Positions 1 to 12,010 of a DNA stretch of 64,000 nucleotides are shown here, one piece after another (the first letter of the stretch is position 1; every line of letters starts with the position of its first letter). A model generated the notes under the pieces. It saw only the letters and a list, made by a program, of their open reading frames with translations, did no database searches and had not been told where the DNA came from. The stretch is from contig OX388349.1 in assembly GCA_947579665.1 (NCBI GenBank), forward strand, positions 87,702,197-87,766,196. The letters run 5' to 3'. Both the position numbers and the translations under genes were made by a program. This DNA is from Sympetrum striolatum. Its lineage: Eukaryota > Arthropoda > Insecta > Odonata > Libellulidae.

Positions 1-3000
1 CCAAAAGCTGCAGATTGTTTGGCTGAGTACATCGTGAAGGAGGAAGCAAGCCTTTCCGGGGAAGTGGTGGAAAGAGTCATTCAGAATTTCTTTCATCTAA
101 ATCACCACCCTAAATCTGCTGAAAAATTCTTTGAATCTGCTGCTGGAATTTTATTTAGGTGAGATTTTCTTCTGATGTTAATGGAAATAAATTCTATTTC
201 TTTGTAATACAAATCTAGAACAGCACATGAATCATTGCCGTCATTAAATAATTGAAGATTTAAAAGAATAATTCGAAAAAATGATTCATAAAAGAGTTTG
301 GTAATGTGATTTACTGTTATTTAAAATCACGTCAGTTTTAGAATTCAAATGGATCATCTTTGTAGATTGTGAGCAATTCTGGTTGTTTATGAGTCTTTGA
401 TGATTGCTTATGATAAGTTTCTCAGTATCATAGAAAAAATCACTTATTTATGCAACTCTGACAAACTTCACTTCCTACTTCTCACTCCACTAACTCCTTT
501 AAGATAATGTAACTAATAATCTGTGACTCAATATTTTCTTATTAACATTTTTTTCTGATTTCAAATCTCTTTATTAGTTCATAGACTATGGCCACTTGCT
601 ATATCACGTTTGTTTTAATATACCAGAAGTATTCATCTGAGAGTCAAACAAATTAATTAATTAAATTATTATTAAAATTGGGTTATCAACAAAGAATTTT
701 TTAATGAATATTTACCATTTCTTTCTATAAGGATTTTTGTGTATTCACTGTCAGAATTTTCCTTTTGAAGAGACAAAGAGAGGATACCAGGACTCAGTCT
801 TCTGCAAGCATCCTTAGGACTCTGCTATTTCCAAGGTCTTCCCTCTTCCCTCATCAATTATATATTTGCTGTAGAATTTTTGGATAGGCTCGACAATGAA
901 ATATGTCATTGCTATGCAAAGGTAAAATGAAAGTGTTATAGTAATGCCTCAATGTACAAGCCCCTTACAAAACTAGATTTACGAATTAATCATGTCTAAA
1001 ATCTAAACAGTTTTAAATTAAAAATTGCCCTGCTATTTGAAACGTAAGAATGGTCAAAGTTTAAAATTTTTGGATCTGAAACTCAAATTATGGCATTTTA
1101 AAATTCCTTTTGTGTATGAATCAGTCTTACTCTTTTAGCTATTAAATCTATGTTGATAAGGAATGACCAAAAGAACTTAGAAATGTAAGAGTAAAATAGA
1201 TCAGCTAATACCTGGATATATCACCCAAAAGCAGATGCTATCAATATTTTTATATACCCAAAAAGTTGTTCTTGTACAAGCTTCTAACTCAGCTGGTGAG
1301 AGTATCTGTCCTGCATCTCAGAGATCACATCCTGGATACATTTGATTATTTTTCTCTTATGATTTGTTTCCTAGAATCAAACATTCTGCATCCTTTAATC
1401 TAGCCACCACTATTTGGGCATTTAAAGAAGTTTAGCAATAGAAATAAGCTCAGTACGAGAGAGTAAGGTAATAAATTTCAAAACCATTTGATGTGGTCTC
1501 TATTAATTTTGATTCGTTGTGGAAAAATGTTACAAAATGTTTCATCCATTCTCTGACTTGTATTATGCTTGAGATATCTTTTAAATTTACCTCCAATTCA
1601 TAGGCTATTTATCCAGTGAGAGTGAGGCACAACTTGATGGAATTGAACCGTGCAGTTTGTCTAGATTACCCCGATGCAGATATACCTTGGTTTCACAAAA
1701 AGTACTGTGAGGAAATTGTTGCATCAGGTTTGTATCGATGTTTAAAATTTCTAATGTATGTTGAAAATAATAATTCAAGCGCAGTTTTATTTCCTGTTAA
1801 ATTTAAGAAGAATTTTTCACTGCTCGTATAGACAGCTCCAACCAATGTACTCCTAAAATATATACATCATAATCAAAATTGCCATATTCAATTGCTGCTG
1901 AGTTAATTTAGACGTCTCATTTTCTGTTAATAAAAGCTCAGCTGCTCAAAATTTAGTTTTTTGGGCAATCCATGGACTGATTTTTGGAATATTATCAATA
2001 TATTTAATTACTAAGTCACTTTTGCCATTGTTGGACCTCACTTGTCGCGTATTCATTGAAGTGCCATTGACTCTAGATGGTATTTAGAATTTGAAACTAA
2101 CCCATCTTCATTATTCAGTGACTGTACTTGGATTATTCTGAAATTGTTTTCAATATTATGGGATGAAAGTGGAATGCATTATAAGTTCTGGTGTATTCAT
2201 CTTATAATTTATCTCACAGAGAAAAATGTTCTAAGAAATATTTTACTGAAAATATATTGGTTTCTTTGTAATCAATAATATTATCTTCTTATTTAGCCAT
2301 TTTCTTCAAGTTCCTTTTCATGAGATGTGTAAATGTTGGTTTCTTTTCAGATTCTGGTAGTCAATCTCCATTCCAAAGAGATGTTTTCTCTTCCCTTCTG
2401 GAGATGCTGGATGGAAATAAAGACTTAATTCAAGTGAATTCATATTCACCATATTTTCATAAAATAAGTAAGGGTTTAGTATCTTATACATAGTATTAAC
2501 ATTTTTCACAAGCTCAACAAACTTAATTTGCCTACTTTCTTGAATTTGCTAGAAATCATGTGGACAGATTTAAATTTTAGCTTTTTGCCATGGTCATAAT
2601 TAACGAATTAAGTATCAGGATTAGGAATGTAGAATATTATGTTGTAGCATCTTTTGAGTATGTAGACTAGATAACAATTTTAGAATCAGAAGTTGAAAAT
2701 ATGGAGTATGCCCCTGTTAGCAGTTGAAGACATATCCTTTCCTTATCCCCTAAACTGTTTCAGGTTTTTCATATATTCTGCATTTAGCTATGAAAGATAA
2801 ATATTCCTGTAAAACTATAATTTACTTGGACTGATTATTATTTCCTGTTTTTATGTAAATATGATGGACAGTTTCTGATTTGATCACACCTTATTTACTT
2901 GAAAATAAATTTTAATAAATAGCACACCCTTTTGGGTCTTTTTTGGCAAAAAATTCGGGGTTTGTATTAGAATTGACGGCGCACTAGATTCAGGCATGAT

Positions 3001-6000
3001 ACTACTTGTGCACATGTCCTCAGCTTACCCTGGTTCAATGCAACTTGACAAACGTTCTATCCCTATAGATTTCCGTAAGATCCAACGAAGACTGGACTAA
3101 ACTGTCAGCCTATCGTTTTTAATTGAAATGGAATCGCCCATCAAATGTGTGCACTTCTATAAGACTTTGGGTGTAGACAACTAACGACATTTTGTATACA
3201 GTATATAAATATACATATTTGGCTCCTTATAGTTGTAAAGTAAACACGTATATGGTGCTGTGCATGACCGCATGTCTTCAGGTGCGCTTTAGATTCGCAG
3301 GCAATGATCTTTGTATTTCTGATGCTCGAATTTTGGGATTTGCATCACATTTGGTGGCTCGTTATTTTCGAGTAAATACAGTAATTTAACTAAAGACCTT
3401 ATATTTTCTGTTTGTTATGATGCTTTCCTTAAAAATTTTGTAAACACTCCATTTAAAATTCATTATTTGTGATTGTGGAACTAAATTTATGCTTGCAGAT
3501 TTTCTCTTGGTGCTTGATAAGTTCAAAAATCCAGTCAATCCAAAGAATGTGACTCAGAATGATGTATTTGAAAAGAAGTTAACCAGGTAATCTATTAGTG
3601 TACAGAAACTTCTACTTGCATGGTAGTTATTATGAAAAGTAATTAATTTTAAGACTAATTTTAATTGGAAATTTTTCTGTGGTTTCAATAAGTTTGAATT
3701 ATTCAGTGTTATATATTTATTATTATTATTATTATTTCATAAACTACAAGTAGGCTGTAAGCCAGGTGGCTGTTTTTCTACATCTAGGCAGTTATTCTAA
3801 TTAATCATATACTACATACATACGTATACATTTGACATATAAATTGTTATTTCTGGGTTCATGACAATGAATTTACAAGCCTTCTCGGCTACTTAAGAGC
3901 GATTCAGGTGAATTATTCCATTCTGAAATGCCTCTGTTAAGAAGAGAATATTTCACGATGTCCGTTCTTTGCCATCGAGGCATGATTTTATATTCATGGA
4001 TGTCTTTCCCACAGAATTCTGGTTTCTCCATAGCATTTTTAAAAGCTTCCCAACCATTTTTACCTGAAATTACGTTGTAAATACAACCTAGTCGATTTAT
4101 TTTTCTCCTTTTCTCTAAAGTTTCCCACCCAAGATTCTTTAACATTTCTGTGACACAGTCTATTTTTCTAAATCCGCCCATTACAGCTGCTTTCCTTTGT
4201 ACTTTTTCTATTTACTTTGATCGACAGCATTGATGAATCCCACACGGCTGCTCCGTATTCAAGAATCGGTCTTACAAGCGATGTGTATCCCCATTCTTTT
4301 GCTTCCCTGCTACTGCCCTTTAAATTCCTCGTCACGTAATGCAACATTTCAAATGCCTTCACTACAATTAAATTGACGTGTTCTTCCCAATTGAGATTTT
4401 TATCAAACGTGACTCCTAAGTATTTGCAATGATTGGAATTTTTTTTTACTTCACGTTCAGACGATAATTGTGGCAACAAGGCGACCTCTTATTTGTAAAG
4501 GCGACGTACCTACTCTTGCTACTATTAATGCGATTCTTTTCTACCCATTCTTCTATCGAAATTAAGTCTCGATGCAGTGTTTCCCTATCTTCGTTGTTCC
4601 TTATCCTTCTGTATAGAATGCAATCATCTGCAAACAAACGAACATTTGATTTGATATTCAATGGTAGATCGTTCACATATATGAGAAAAAGTAAAGGTCC
4701 TATAACACTTCCTTGAGGAATTCCGGATGTTACCTCTATATCGTCAGAATTTACCCCACTGATTCTAACCTTTTGTCCGCTAAGAAAATTTCTAACCCAA
4801 CTGACTACTCTTCGATCGATATTTAGCTTCTCCAGTTTGCCCATGAGTATGTCATTCGGGACTTAATCAAACGCTTTTGCAAAATCTATTACGACTGCAT
4901 CCACTGTATCTCTATTGTCTATCGCCTCGACTATATCTTGATAAAGCCCTACAATTGTGTTTCACATGAATATCGTTTCCTAAATCCATGCTGACAATAT
5001 CTTAGCCAATTGTTCTCACTTCAATAATTTCTCAAGTAATCAACTATGATCTTTTCCATTATCACAACACACAACATAAAATTTTGCTGTTTGGTTGCCT
5101 GTTTTGCTCTCGCAATTCCTTCTTTAATTTCCTTGATATATTGAGACGCAAGCAATTTCTTTATGAGTTAGAATTGATAGTCTCTGGGTTTGAAGATGAA
5201 GTAAAAGTCATGGGAATCTGAATTCTTGTGGAGGACTGTGCGATGGCATCTCTATTTACGTTGGATGTGGAGGGTAGAAACATAAACCCTTTTAATTTAT
5301 GCTATCAGAAATGTCTTTGATGGTTTATGACATAAAATTGAGAATTTTCTAGGTTTTTATAGGATTTGAAAATTTTCTTTTAAATTTTCTGGGAAATGAA
5401 ACATTTGAAAATTCTGTATTAGTTCGTAAATATTCAAACCATAGTCTTATCATACGTAACTAAAGACGTACAGTGATACCTCTATTTGTGAGCTGCTGTG
5501 TGAAGTATTAAGAGGCTGTCCCCAAATGTATTCCTTCTCAAAGCATTAGTTAACAACAGAAACAGCTTTAAAATCTTTGCTTTAAATTATTTATTTTTTA
5601 ATACAAAGAATTTCTCTGGTCATTTATCAAAAGCATAAGTAGTATTTACCAGATAAATCAAAATTCAGCCGCTTTGTTTAGAATAGAATGATATTGATAA
5701 TATGATTTTGAAAAATATATGCTATTTTGAACTATAATCTCTTTCCTAGTTACTCTTATTATTTTATTGCAATATGCCCTTATTTTTCAAAAGTACTCTG
5801 CAATGAGTCAAGTAAGACAAATTAGGTTGTCTGTTCCAGTTTCGCCTCTAAGAAGATCTCAATTCTAGAAAGGAATATTTAATTCGGAGTTTAATTATGA
5901 ACTATGCACCTTGTTTTAAATTTATATTTTCTTATAATCATTTTGATGTTTAGTTTCTTTTGTTCCCTTTTAGGATAGCAATTCTATTGCTGAATAGGCA

Positions 6001-7259
6001 GATATACTGCCAGCGATTGGGTGGTACAAAACCTCATCTAAGAGGTTTGCCTCTATTGCACAAGCGCCATCTTGAACTATTAGGCTATCAGGTGGTGGTG
6101 GTTCCTGTTTTTAATTGGGATTCAATGCAAATGGCATCAAAAGAAGCTAGATACAACTTTTTGAAGGAAAACATCTTTGGTAAGTTATTTTTGGTCTGCC
6201 ATTACAAAATTCAATTCATATTCGAACAGGAAGGAAGACACCAATGACATCCATTTTAAATATTATCATTAATGACCTCACTTCTTACTCGAAAAATTCA
6301 TTCCCTTGGGCCATAGTTCTATTTAATTGTTTCCATCTTTGTGTGGCTAGAAAATTACTGGGGGCACTTACTTTGAACAACTGTCGTTCTATTTCCAACG
6401 ACAAGTTGACATTTTTTATTTTCTTCATTTCTAAATATCAAGCATTTAATCTTACCGTAGAATTCATAGTATGCAAATTCATTAACGTATTTATGCAAAC
6501 CAAAGTTCCAGACTTAAAAAGTTTATAATAAATCTGTTCTTTAGTGATAAAGTCTAATCTGTCACATTGCAATTTTTCCGAAGAGCCACTTCTGATAATA
6601 ATAGAAATTTTTGATAAGTTGTGATACAATATTCCTTTTATGCAATAAACTTCATTATAAAAAGAAGGAATCTGTTAAAAGAATCAAATTTGGTAGTTAG
6701 TGTTTGAAATGATGTTTTCTTAGCACCTTCACTCTTCACTGAGCGAAGGATATTTTCTGATGCACAGTAGAGCTTAGAAAATCTAAAAAATCATCCCCTT
6801 ACATTTTATTGTATCTAAAAAGGACATTATCTTTATCACATGCTAATCTAAGAGGTGGAAGAAAAGCATACTTCTGACTACAGTCACAGGTACGAATTAA
6901 ATGTATTTCATCTAAAGATAATAATGAGCTATATTTTACTTTCCATAAAGTTTCTGTAAGCATAAAGAGATAAAATTTGATTAGATCTTGTTTTTATTTA
7001 CTTTTGAAAATTTTCCTATTGAAAATTCTATGCATTGCATTCTTAGTTTTTAACTATATTACTTGTGGCAGTAGAGCAAATTATTTTTATCTTCAATTAA
7101 GGCTATCATTTAAAACATTCTTAATCTTTCGAGTATTGGTAATAATTTTTTAAAGTAGAAAAATTCTTTGAAGAAATTTCAGTTAATGAATTTCATCTGT
7201 TTTATCTTCTAAAATTATATTATTTCTTTACAGGAAGTGATAGTTACATCAAACAATAA
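1..7259 (+). CDS. FAST kinase domain-containing (FASTKD-family) protein, 3' part, seven exons
   Basis: Seven exons join in one open frame to give the last 289 residues: 1-158, 771-921, 1604-1727, 2351-2467, 3499-3586, 5974-6179 and 7234-7259 (stop TAA at 7257). All junctions are GT/AG and phases agree across every intron. Residues about 53-145 carry a FAST-type region (LPSSLINYIFAVEFLDRLD, then LNRAVCLDYPDADIPWFH). Exons 4-5 look like the FAST_2 segment. Exon 6 is a RAP domain (HKRHLELLGYQVVVVP...FNW). FASTKD proteins act in mitochondria, where they bind and help process or stabilise mitochondrial transcripts; this role comes from the family. The N-terminus, including any targeting peptide, lies upstream of the window. 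The closest paralogue (for example the FASTKD4/TBRG4 type) cannot be decided by eye. The chain ends only about eight residues after the RAP exon. Confidence 0.9.
3717..5065 (-). mobile_element. Broken LINE (CR1/L2-like, jockey superfamily) inside FASTKD intron 5, antisense
   Basis: On the minus strand, pieces encode a reverse transcriptase in order: a YCQHGFRKRYSCETQ segment (near 5000), DFAKAFD (near 4880), SGIPQGSVIGPLLF, the FADD catalytic box (about 4640), then YLGVTFDKNLNW and a C-terminal tail with VTEMLKNLGWETLE. The frame is interrupted by a stop directly after AFD, a one-base loss after CETQL and further frameshifts, so it is dead. The 3' end is at the left, next to a TTA/TAA microsatellite at about 3717-3737, as expected for the tail of this LINE group. 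The 5' end, including any endonuclease, is missing. It lies opposite in direction to the host gene. Confidence 0.85.
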
Positions 7260-7545
7260 CTTACTAGTAAATGAGCAAGGAGAGTCATCGTCATTAGTAT
7301 TCATTTGGATTAAATGTCTCATCATGATGTTAGCTTTTCTATTCACCGCCAAAGAATAAATTAACCTCTAATCTGAAAAAATAGATGCAGAATATTATTA
7401 GATTGAGAGACTTCTGTTTCATTTGTTGTGTAAGATTTTATTCTTGAACTATGACATTAGTTTTTGTAATTATTTGTACAAGCTTCAAATCAAGTATTAT
7501 TTATTCATGTTGCTAGAATTTTTAATAAATTAATTTTATAAATAG
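7260..7545 (+). other. Probable 3' UTR of the FASTKD-family gene
   Basis: The sequence after the stop codon is AT-rich and non-coding. Candidate polyadenylation signals AATAAA occur at 7355-7360 and 7524-7529. The second sits in a T/A-rich context suited to a 3' end. The true cleavage site cannot be fixed from sequence alone. Confidence 0.5.
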
Positions 7546-10500
7546 TTTAATTATCAATGAACCTTACATAAATTATATTATAAATACATTGTTTACAACA
7601 TTTTTGTAACATATTTCAAAAATTTTCTATTCATTCTTTGATTTCTCCTAATAATAATTGGCACACTCATGAGTGCCCAAGAATTCTTATGGATGAAGAT
7701 AAATTGCTCGATGTTTGAGGATGACATGTTTTAAATAAGAAAATGTATAATGCTCCTCAAACAGATTGTCTAAGCACATTGCAAAAAGTGTTACATCCAT
7801 AAATATTTTATCCCAGATTTTTAAATATATTGGCTGCTGCTAGTACGAAATATTTTGACTTTACAATAATTCACTGCCTAAATCAATTATGTTTTGATTT
7901 ATAACAGAGTTGAATCTGTACCTCCCTTCTCTTGGTTTGTCAGAAACTTGCTCAAAGGACATCATGATAAGAAGTTAAAATGAAAAAGGATATGTTATTA
8001 AGTTTCTTAGGAGTAAATAAGCAGTTCAACTTTCCCTTATAATTTTGTGAAGGTGTGTCAAATTTAATTTTCATTAGGTCAAGAAAATTGCAATTTTGTA
8101 ATCGGGTGCAAGAATGACTTTGAAATGCAGAGGTTGCTGATGCTGGGAAGATAAGATTCCTCTCATAAAGTAGCGTAATCAGGAACAATTTTAGACATAC
8201 TTTGCATTTTTCACAATTTTTTAAGGAAAATACAAATTACATCTTTGATTTGTTTATATAGCGCTCCTCATTGTCAACTTTTGAATTTTGGGGGTTTTGT
8301 TACAATTGATGGACTATTGTTTTTGAGCAAATGTGGTAGTATTGCTGTTGTTCATAAATTCAGTAAATTTCCATTGCTCGTCAGATGCTATCCTTTTTCT
8401 TATTATTTTTCCCATAATACATGGGGTTTCTGCCAAAAAAATTAGTAACAATTGTAATGTAAGGAAACCAGCTTCCATTCTCCTCAAAATGATTCTCTTA
8501 GTTTTGGAGATCATTTTACTAATGTCTTATTACGGCTATTGATTGCGCAGTAAGGATTTACTCTTATTATTGCTAATTAAGACATGTTGCAATGATGTCT
8601 TATGGTTAGCAAAATGAAAGTATTTTGAGAAAGAAATTTAGAAAATTTCTGTCCTGGTTTTGGTAAACTTTTTTCCTACATTTATTTCTGTAAATTCAGT
8701 ATGCAAACCACACGTTTTTCATCACTTATCAACTTTTTTGAGTGCACCTTGTGAGTTACATTTAAGTTCTAAAATATTGGCTCTATATTTTGTATATCTC
8801 ATTCATTTTTATCTGAGGCAGTGATGCCTCACCCTTATCATGTTTTTGATGCTCTCATTGTTTGAGAGTAACGCACAGGACCTCTTTAGTAGACTCAAGA
8901 AAGATAAAATAGTGGAGGGTCACAGAGGTTGGGACTCTGATGGATAATTTTCTGTGTGGTCCACTTTACAGAAGTTTGAATGGATTTGGTGTGAATGATT
9001 TCCTTCTTTGAACCAATCTTAAGTCAACAAAGTGTTTTGTTAGAAATATAACTTTTGAGTCAGGTATTTTGTTTGAAAGTTACAATACTGATTTATTATC
9101 ATGAATGCTGTGGTTTTGAAATTCAGAATGAATTCTTATGGCTGCATTCCTTTTTGGGCTATGTCCTTGCAATCAATCATTGGGTTAAATGTGGACACCA
9201 TGATTCCTTCACAACTGCATTCATGTATGTAGACTTGATTGTGTTTGTTACTTATAAATTCTGGCAAAAAATCAATTTTTACTTCCTAGTTGTTAAATAT
9301 TATAGTCCCAAATGGCATCTTAAGCCTGGAAACATTTTATCAATATATTATTATACTAATTGTAAGATCTGCTTGGAAACTGTGGGCTTTTAATATTTAG
9401 TATTTCTCTTTTTATTATTATTAATTCTGATTTCTTTATGATTCAACGGACCTTTCAATGATTTTTCATTGGAAGTGGTATCTTTCAAAATGGCTGAACA
9501 TCCTTAGGAAACAATACTTGGAATATAATTCGATATTTATGTCTAATCAGGGTACAAAATCAAAGAAGAAATAAGATGTTTACTTTCCCTTGATTTTTTA
9601 ATCTTTCTTCATTGATGTTTTGAAATGAAATTCCACCATGTTCTCTTAATTTAAAATAGGGTACTAATAGTGTCTGTATCTGGTATGGAACTATTCCAAA
9701 TTATGCAAAATATGTTAAGACTAAAAAATCATGGGCTTGCGGTAGACCTGATTCTTTTCATTGAATGTAAGAAATAAGTAAGAAGGGAATGACTGTGATT
9801 AGAAAATTAGAAGCAAATGGGGTTGGCAAGTCAGGTATTATGAGAAAACAATTTGTTATTGTGTTTTGCACAAAAGGTTATTTAATTGGGTGAAATATAC
9901 TTAGATAAGTTGCTTTGCTGAGGAAGTTATAAATGCAGTAGGTTATATTTTACTTAGGGCTGATGAGAATGGAGAGTTTGGAGGTCTACCATACCCAGAC
10001 CTGCTATTTTCTTTGGTCTCCATTTGTTAAATAGAAATTGTTAAAATCGTGAATTTAATGTTCCTCATTTTTCGTCTTTTAGTAATGGCATTGAATCCAT
10101 ATTAATTCAGACAATCATCAGAAATAGGAAAAATGTATAAAAATTTTTGGTGCTTGAACTATACTTTGTATCTCCATTAGGTTCATGGTCCTTCTCCAAG
10201 ACATATTTTTCTGATTTTACTACAAAAAGTCAATATTTTATTTAAATGGCAAGTTAAGTATCTATGTATGATTTATTTTACTAATAGCTGGGAAGGGGTT
10301 CAGCCTTTCAAAGACATGGTTGCAGTATCTAAATATAAGATCCGATCATGAGGGAAGCTCTTTCATATTACAAGGGACAATAGTATGTGTTCAATAGGTA
10401 TGAATAGTGTGTGTTATGGTGATTTGTATTGATATGATGATTTAACTTACTTTATGACTTTATCTCGAATGACAAATATGAGTGTAGAGATAAGCAGGAA

Positions 10501-11030
10501 AAAAAGCATTAAAATTTAGTGGATAATGTCCTGAAGATAAGGAAACTATGTAGCACAAAGGATAGAATAGAATGTATAAAATAATGTTTCCATAGCATGT
10601 GTCTTTCAAAATATGATAGTAAAGGCCGTCATACTATGCAAGTGGTACTAACTTCCTTACTCTGAAAGGGAAGTATGATAGTAATTCATATAAATATGCA
10701 ACTTTTATAAAATCATAGTGGTGAGAATATTTGAAGATCTGTTTACTATATTGTAAAAGCACTTTAGTTTTGGTTTCGTTAGGTTGTTACACGTAGCAAA
10801 AATGTTTTACTATGTTTGACTGTATTCTATCCAGAGGGAATTGATCATATAAACTCTGATTCAAAGTACATTTGTGCCATTTTTATAGAAGATACAAGGA
10901 TCGCATACTCCGAGAAAATAATCAATTACGCAAGTCCTGTTAAGTAAGTAAATGTTTTGAACCTTGAAAAACATTTCGACTCATTAATTCAAATTCATTG
11001 GTTGAGTTTAAAAAATCACCAAGAAAGAGT
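7546..11030. other. No gene recognised; CpG-poor AT-rich DNA
   Basis: I see no exon chain, RNA gene or repeat that I recognise. The longest open stretch, 9055-9393, has low-complexity hydrophobic composition and no family signature, so I treat it as chance. CpG stays very rare here, as in the upstream gene body. Confidence 0.5.
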
Positions 11031-11040
11031 CTCCTTACAT

Positions 11041-12010
11041 GACCATAGTGACTCGTGAAAAAACTATAAATCAAACGCAAGTCAGCTTTCATCGCGTTTA
11101 CCCTCTCAAATCTCCTGTCCTTGCCGATGATCATCCTAGAAGCGTAATTATCGTTCTTTTGTTTATCAGCAACGTAAGCTCGGAGCGCTCGGAGGACCGT
11201 TGTTACTCGTGGATGCGCGGGAGTTTCTTCACCGCGTTGACGTTAGTCTTCGAACTTGACCCCTCTTCGATAGCCTCTCCATCCATTCTGCGTCTTACTG
11301 TGCGCCACCCACTCCTCAAAAGAAGCGATCGACACTTCACCATTGTGCACGTCTCGTGTTTACCATATCATTTCCGAAAGGATTTTTTTCTTCGTCTGAG
11401 AGTGATTAATCCTCAATATCTGCAGTTCTTTGACCCCTTTGGAATGAGACAGTCGTATATTTTTCGTGCGTCTTTTTAGGCCTTCGTATTTATTTCATGA
11501 GCTGTGTCAAAAAGGGTATGTCTCAACCCACGAATGAAGGCATCAGTTTTTCCTTTCGTAGTTGCTGAAAACGTGCCGTTTACGTCGATAACCTCTTGAT
11601 GAAATCTCCCTCTCTCTTTCTTATTTTCGTATTGTATGATCATGTTAAAACATTTAGGCTTGAATTTTGACACCAATTATTCCATTTGTATGTTTTCATT
11701 TTATACCAATATTTTATTTTGCACGTACGGATACTTTTTACTTTCACTAGATTGGGCAAAGGAGGTAAGGGGCATTCACGAATCATCAACCTTTTAGGGT
11801 TAGTAAATCTACGTTATCCGGATAGCGGTCTTTTATTTCGCGTATCTGCACCATCTGCGTTGAACCCTACAGTGACAGGAAATTAATCAGCCATTGATCA
11901 TTCAAATTGCTTTGCGTCAAAATCTGTAGAAGAAAAAAATTGTAAAAACAGAAACAGAAAAGTACGTACGCGACACACACTGTACGCGATACGAAATGAT
12001 ATCACAATTC
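11041..12010. promoter_or_regulatory. CpG-rich block without a recognised gene; possible promoter or first-exon region
   Basis: CpG jumps here from well under one per 60 bases to several; the line 11161-11220 alone has eight. Open stretches of 146 codons on plus (11039-11479) and 66 on minus (11476-11676) match nothing I know. The block could be a promoter or the 5' exon of a gene not otherwise visible, or simply unmethylated intergenic DNA. No TATA/Inr arrangement is convincing. Confidence 0.25.

Noticed and set aside
9055..9393. 112-codon open frame on plus
   Set aside because: It is hydrophobic and Tyr/Phe-rich as expected from AT-rich non-coding DNA, with no domain and no splice or start support.
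11039..11479. 146-codon open frame on plus
   Set aside because: It lies in the CpG-rich block where stop codons are rarer. No family signature, and the opposite strand is also partly open.
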